From Mesorhizobium loti (GTDB taxonomy: Bacteria > Pseudomonadota > Alphaproteobacteria > Rhizobiales > Rhizobiaceae), in contig CP050293.1 of assembly GCA_014189435.1 (NCBI GenBank), positions 7,011,001 to 7,075,000 on the forward strand: 64,000 bases of DNA, read 5' to 3'. The position numbers were made by a program, and so were the translations under genes. The notes under the pieces were generated by a model. That model did not search any database. It had not been told where the DNA came from and was given only the letters and a program-made list of their open reading frames with translations. Every line of letters starts with the position of its first letter. The stretch's first letter is position 1. Below, in pieces: positions 59,920 to 64,000 of the stretch.

Positions 59920-60007
59920 TTCATCCTCCCGCGTTCCGGTTTCTGGTGGAGATCAATCGCGCGAATGGTCCGGAGCCGCATTCTAGATTAATTTAACTTT
60001 TCCTAAT

Positions 60008-60272
60008 ATGCCATGCAAATGCTGGCTGCCAATCAGTGATCTGCCCTGCCCTCACTGCGCTTTGTCGCTTCCCGTGATGGAGCTTGTGCCCATCGGCGCG
60101 AAGAATGCCGACGCGATTTTCAGCGTCCGGCTAGAATGGCTCGCTAAATGCCGCCTTGCAGGCGTAGGTTTGTGCGTGCCCGATCTGCGGCCAGGCGGTT
60201 GATTGGCGTGATCTGCGGCAAGTGATCTGGCATGAACAGCCGGGCCATAAGCCAATTGAGTTGGATGCATAG
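60008..60272 (+). pseudogene. Zinc-ribbon-like small protein, probably frameshifted
   Basis: ATG 60008 opens MPCKCWLPISDLPCPHCALS, with a CPHC pair, and continues to IFSVRLEWLAK. One base over, near 60150-60175, the frame goes on as ACPICGQAVDWRDLRQVIWH and ends HKPIELDA, adding a CPIC pair. Two Cys pairs at this distance make a zinc ribbon. The shift point is uncertain. Confidence 0.4.
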
Positions 60273-60335
60273 CGGCGGTCGCTAATGATTGGTGCGATGA
60301 CGCCACATCGAGGGCATTCGGTTTCGATCTAAGAT

Positions 60336-60499
60336 TCAGGAATGGAACACGCGGTCAATGATCTTGCTTGCATCCTGAAGACCCGCCAATGCGCTGCGCT
60401 GGCTGAAAGCCTCGCCACTGGCCTTGCCATCGGCATAGGCTTTGCGGGCTAGAACACGATCCACCACACCAAAGCCAAAACGATGGCGGAGGAGGACAT
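60336..60499 (-). pseudogene. Small single-span membrane protein, frameshifted
   Basis: ATG 60499 opens MSSSAIVLALVWWIVF, a membrane helix, and stops at TAG near 60450. One base over, with one more C in TTC, the frame continues LARKAYADGKASGEAFSQRS and ends IIDRVFHS. The joined protein would be about 54 residues: one helix and a helical tail. No family recognised. Confidence 0.45.
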
Positions 60500-60765
60500 T
60501 CCGTCGCCCAGGCGGTTGCAATCATAGAGTAACGGCGCCCGAAAACGGTCGACCGCTAGAGGTTCACTTCGAAGCGGTGCGCTGCGCACAACTGATCGGG
60601 CGCTCAGGGCATAGGTCCTTCCCCTATGCTTTAACTGGGCAAAATTCGGGGGTGGGGGCATCATTGCCCAAAGTTGGCGCTGCTCCTCGCAGAAGAGGCG
60701 CGACCCAACTTAGTGTTTGCGATATAGTGGCTGGGTAAAGCCTCCACCGCCTGAGAGGTAGGGAC
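60500..60765. other. Spacer upstream of the cyclase gene
   Basis: About 265 bases with no gene. It must carry the cyclase promoter. TTTAACTGGGCAAAATTC is the AT-richest part; no clear -10/-35 pair is visible. Confidence 0.35.
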
Positions 60766-63700
60766 GTGGATGTTCGGACATGGCTGGTGAGCCTCGGCCT
60801 CGGCGAGTATGCCGACGCCTTCCGAAGCCACGACATCGATGAAGAGGTGCTCCCAAGCCTGACCGCCGCTGACCTGACGGCGCTCGGGATTACGTCGATT
60901 GGCCATCGGCGTAAGTTGCTCAGCGGCATTGCGGCCCTGGCCGAAGATCAGATCCGGCTCACCACGCCTCAGCCCCGGCCTGCACCCTCGGAATCTCGCG
61001 CCGAGCGTCGACAGCTGACCGTCATGTTCGTGGATCTCGTCGGCTCGACGGCGCTGGCGACGCGCCTGGATCCCGAGGACCTGCGTGAGACCATCGGAGC
61101 GTATCACCGCTGTGTCGCCGATACGGTCGCCCACTTCGGCGGCTTTGTCGCCAAGTATATGGGCGACGGAGTTTTGGTGTATTTCGGCTACCCGCAGGCG
61201 CACGAGAACGCCGCCGAGCAGGCGGTGCGCGCTGGCCTTGCTCTCGTCAATGCCGTTAGGCGACTCCCAGAGCCCGAGCCATTGCGGGTTCGTATCGGCA
61301 TCGGCACCGGACAGGTCGTCGTTGGCGATCTGATCACCGCCGGCGAAGGGCAAGAGCGCGGCGTCGTGGGCGAGACGCCGAACCTCGCCGCCCGCCTGCA
61401 AGCTCTTGCCGAACCCGACGGGGTCGTGATCGGGCCGCAAACGCGGCAGTTGGTCGGCGATCTTTTCGAATATCGCGATCTTGGCGCCGTCGCGGTGAAA
61501 GGCTTTCCGGAGCCGATCCATCCCTATCAAGTGTTTCGTGAGAGCGCTGTCGAAAGCCGGTTCGAGGCGCTGCATGGGACGACGCCCACGCCGCTAGTCG
61601 GGCGTGAGGAGGAGGTCGAGCTGCTGCAGCGCCACTGGCATCGCGCGAAAAGTGGTGAAGGTCGTGTGGTGCTGCTCTCAGGCGAGCCCGGCATCGGAAA
61701 GTCGCGCCTCACCGTCACCTTGCAGGAGCGTATCCAGAATGAGCCACACACCCGCTTGCGCTATTTCTGTTCGCCGCACCATCAAGACAGCGCGCTCCAC
61801 CCGACCATTGCGCAGCTAGAGCGTGCCGCCGGGTTGGAGCGCGACGACCCGCCTGAGAGGAAGTTGGATAAGCTTGCGGCCCTGCTTGCCCCGGCCTCGC
61901 CGGAAGACCTGGCGCTGCTGGCCGAGCTGCTGTCGTTGCCGACCGAAAGCCGTTTCTCGCCTCTCCAACTGACGCCACAGCGTAAGAAAGAGAGGACCTT
62001 CGATGCGTTGCTCCGGCAGCTCGAAGACCTGGCGCGACGAGGTCCGGTGTTGATGCTCTTCGAGGATGTGCACTGGATCGACCCCAGCTCGCGCGAGCTG
62101 CTCGACCTAGTCATCGAGCGGGTGCCGCGCCTGCCAGTGCTGCTTCTCCTCACGTTTCGCCCCGAGTTTCAACCGCCGTGGACCGGGCAGGCGCACGTAA
62201 CGGTTCTTGTCCTCAATCGGCTCGACCGTCGTGAAGGCGCCGCGCTGGTCCAGCGGGTCGTCGGCACCGGAGAGCTGCCGAGCGACGTTGTCGCAGAGAT
62301 CATCGAGCGCACAGATGGGGTGCCACTGTTCGTCGAGGAGCTGACCAAGGCAGTGCTGGAGGGCGGGAACGCCACGGCAGTGCTCTCAAGAGCTGGTGCG
62401 ACGGCGTTGAACGTTCCCGCCACGCTGCATGCCTCGTTGATGGCGCGGCTCGATCGCCTCGGCTCAGCCGTTAAGGAGGTCGCACAAATCGGCGCGGTTC
62501 TCGGTCGGGAGTTCTCCTACGAATTGCTGGCAGCGGTCGCACAGCGAAATGCCGCTGAGCTAAATGGCGCACTGGATCAACTCGTCGGCGCCGGTCTGGC
62601 GTTCTGCCGCGGGACTCGGCCACTGGCCACTTACCTCTTCAAGCATGCGCTCGTTCAGGACGCAGCGTATGGCACGCTGCTGCGCGGCAAGCGCCAGGAA
62701 ATACATAAGCGTGTCGCAGATGTGTTGGAGGAAAAGTGGATCGGAATCACTGAACCGCAACCCGAGCTCCTCGCGCACCACCTTCAAGAAGCTGGGGATT
62801 GGGCGGGCGCGCTCGATCACTGGCAAAAGGCGGGAAGGGCCGCCGTGGCCAGAGCTGCCACTCGGGAAGCCGTGTCGCACTTTGCCAATGCTATCGACTG
62901 CAGCAGCAGACTTGGCGATATGTCCGGCGGCGCCGAACGGATGACACATCTCCACCTTGCGATGGCCAATGCCTTGATGCAGGCTGAAGGGTATCGTTCT
63001 GAGCGCCTTGGGAAGACGCTTGAGGATGCACGACTTGCCGCCGCGAAAACGGCATCGGTCGAATTGCAATGTGACGTTGCGCTTTCACTCGCTCCATTTT
63101 TTTATGCCACTGGGCGCAATCACGATTACCTGACCCTGGCCGAAGAGCAGCTCGCAAACGGTGCCGATCTCCTTCCGACGGCCTATCTGAGTGGTCTTTG
63201 GGCAACGAAGGGAATTGCTCATTCCAACCGAGGAGAACAACCACTGGCAGCGGAGGCTTTGCGGAATGCCTTAGATCTGATTGATCGTGTTGACCCAAGT
63301 CGTCGCATTTCGTTCGCCGGTGCGGATCAACGTGTGTCTGCCCAGGCATATTTTAGCGAATCGCTGATAATTTTGGGTCTCTTTGATGCTGCAGTCGAAG
63401 AGAAAGAGCGCCTGATGCGAGATTTTGACCAGCTCGATAAGCCCTTCGACCTCGCGTGGCATCTTCTCGTGCAGTGCCAATTGTGCGGGCTACTCGGCCA
63501 ATACAAGGAATTACTCGATAACGCTACGAAGATCGTCGAGATTTGCGAACGGCATGGCTACACGGCGCGTCGAAGCAGTGGCCTCAGGTGGCTTGGCCAT
63601 GCCCGCTCGCATCTAGGTGACCTGGATGCCGGCATCGATGATGTCCGGGAGAGTGTGGTTCTTTGGCGTGGGCAGGGCGTCGTATTTCATACCCCTGAGA

Positions 63701-64000
63701 AAGCATGCGAACTTTGTGATCTTCTCCTGCGGGCCGGTCGCATCGATGACGCATCGCAAATGCTTGATGATGTCGATACCCTCGTTTTCGATACGGACGA
63801 GGCGAGCTACCTAGCAGAATGTATTCGCCTTCGTGGCCAAATCGCCGCTGGCCGAGGTGACCTGACGGGTGCCGCTCACCTATTCGAAACAGCGATTGCC
63901 ACTGCCCGTCGGCAGCAAGCGAGACTCTTCGAGCTTCGCGCCGCTACGCAACTAGCACCAGTTCTGGCACGTCAAGGTCGTGTCCATGAGGCCGCGACGC
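60766..64000 (+). CDS. SAM-domain adenylate/guanylate cyclase with ATPase and TPR region (partial)
   Basis: The frame from GTG 60766 is open for 1,078 codons and leaves through the right edge. Domains in order: a SAM domain (about 1-60, WLVSLGLGEYADAFRSHDID); a class III cyclase domain (about 80-255) with FVDLVGSTALA and YMGDGVLVYFGYP as metal-binding Asp and VGETPNLAARLQ with the transition-state Asn/Arg; a STAND-like ATPase with Walker A GEPGIGKSRL and a LMLFEDVHWID Walker B; then helical TPR-like repeats. It makes cyclic AMP or GMP, gated by a large sensor. This architecture is widespread in rhizobia. The C-terminus lies outside. Confidence 0.9.
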   Translation, partial: MDVRTWLVSLGLGEYADAFRSHDIDEEVLPSLTAADLTALGITSIGHRRKLLSGIAALAEDQIRLTTPQPRPAPSESRAERRQLTVMFVDLVGSTALATRLDPEDLRETIGAYHRCVADTVAHFGGFVAKYMGDGVLVYFGYPQAHENAAEQAVRAGLALVNAVRRLPEPEPLRVRIGIGTGQVVVGDLITAGEGQERGVVGETPNLAARLQALAEPDGVVIGPQTRQLVGDLFEYRDLGAVAVKGFPEPIHPYQVFRESAVESRFEALHGTTPTPLVGREEEVELLQRHWHRAKSGEGRVVLLSGEPGIGKSRLTVTLQERIQNEPHTRLRYFCSPHHQDSALHPTIAQLERAAGLERDDPPERKLDKLAALLAPASPEDLALLAELLSLPTESRFSPLQLTPQRKKERTFDALLRQLEDLARRGPVLMLFEDVHWIDPSSRELLDLVIERVPRLPVLLLLTFRPEFQPPWTGQAHVTVLVLNRLDRREGAALVQRVVGTGELPSDVVAEIIERTDGVPLFVEELTKAVLEGGNATAVLSRAGATALNVPATLHASLMARLDRLGSAVKEVAQIGAVLGREFSYELLAAVAQRNAAELNGALDQLVGAGLAFCRGTRPLATYLFKHALVQDAAYGTLLRGKRQEIHKRVADVLEEKWIGITEPQPELLAHHLQEAGDWAGALDHWQKAGRAAVARAATREAVSHFANAIDCSSRLGDMSGGAERMTHLHLAMANALMQAEGYRSERLGKTLEDARLAAAKTASVELQCDVALSLAPFFYATGRNHDYLTLAEEQLANGADLLPTAYLSGLWATKGIAHSNRGEQPLAAEALRNALDLIDRVDPSRRISFAGADQRVSAQAYFSESLIILGLFDAAVEEKERLMRDFDQLDKPFDLAWHLLVQCQLCGLLGQYKELLDNATKIVEICERHGYTARRSSGLRWLGHARSHLGDLDAGIDDVRESVVLWRGQGVVFHTPEKACELCDLLLRAGRIDDASQMLDDVDTLVFDTDEASYLAECIRLRGQIAAGRGDLTGAAHLFETAIATARRQQARLFELRAATQLAPVLARQGRVHEAAT

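Noticed and set aside
1..64000. CRISPR array or cas genes
   Set aside because: No regularly spaced direct repeats and no cas-like protein were found; the gggaggag words at 24.2 kb are hairpin loops, not a CRISPR.

Overview
The window looks like a GC-rich alphaproteobacterial chromosome, most likely Hyphomicrobiales of the Mesorhizobium/Phyllobacteriaceae type. The basis is the gene content (DUF982 proteins, HWE histidine kinases, PRC-barrel and GlsB stress proteins, a host-attachment protein, DUF1194, SAM-cyclase-ATPase proteins), GGAAC-N16-CGTT promoters of the EcfG general-stress sigma factor, and an alphaproteobacterial anti-Shine-Dalgarno small RNA. The genus is inference.

Layout. 1-4 kb: small unknown genes, a decayed IS630 transposase and two transglutaminase-like genes. 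4-30 kb: an accessory, stress-related region with many small genes. It holds an L,D-transpeptidase, an entericidin, a response regulator, two HWE kinases, an OmpA-like lipid-anchor or envelope protein, two PRC-barrel proteins, two GlsB/YeaQ proteins, CorA, CspA, DUF2062, DUF883-like, YidB and DUF4112 proteins, and a second L,D-transpeptidase. At least eight exact EcfG-type promoters lie in front of these genes, so much of this block is probably one general-stress regulon. Several paralogue remnants are interspersed. 30-36 kb: cytochrome b561, a Fic protein with an operator array, a cytochrome c'/FTR1-like membrane protein operon, and two PAP2 phosphatases around a DUF2127 gene.

36.7-49 kb is a metal and thiol island. 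dmeR-dmeF and a NicO-type exporter (nickel/cobalt efflux) run on the plus strand. They meet a long minus-strand array headed by an ArsR-rhodanese regulator: CDF transporter, GDCCVxC protein, Met-rich protein, multicopper oxidase, DUF411 protein, TlpA-like thioredoxin, small membrane protein, SCO protein, DsbA, CcdA and a Cys-rich exported protein. Divergent from the regulator are a persulfide dioxygenase and an MFS transporter, with a perfect inverted repeat between. The set combines periplasmic copper oxidation and delivery with thiol redox control and sulfide/persulfide handling.

50 kb carries the 3' half of a tRNA-Arg(CCG), a likely integration (att) scar, followed by a fresh IS66-family insertion. 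52-60 kb is sparse, with an alpha/beta hydrolase, a LuxR-type regulator, an intact and a broken DUF1194 gene, a P5C-reductase-like gene and several short genes. From 60.8 kb a SAM-cyclase-ATPase-TPR protein runs off the right edge.

About a dozen otherwise well-conserved genes are split by single-base shifts, most of them in short homopolymers. That pattern looks more like indel errors in the assembly than real decay, so entries marked frameshifted may be intact genes in the organism.
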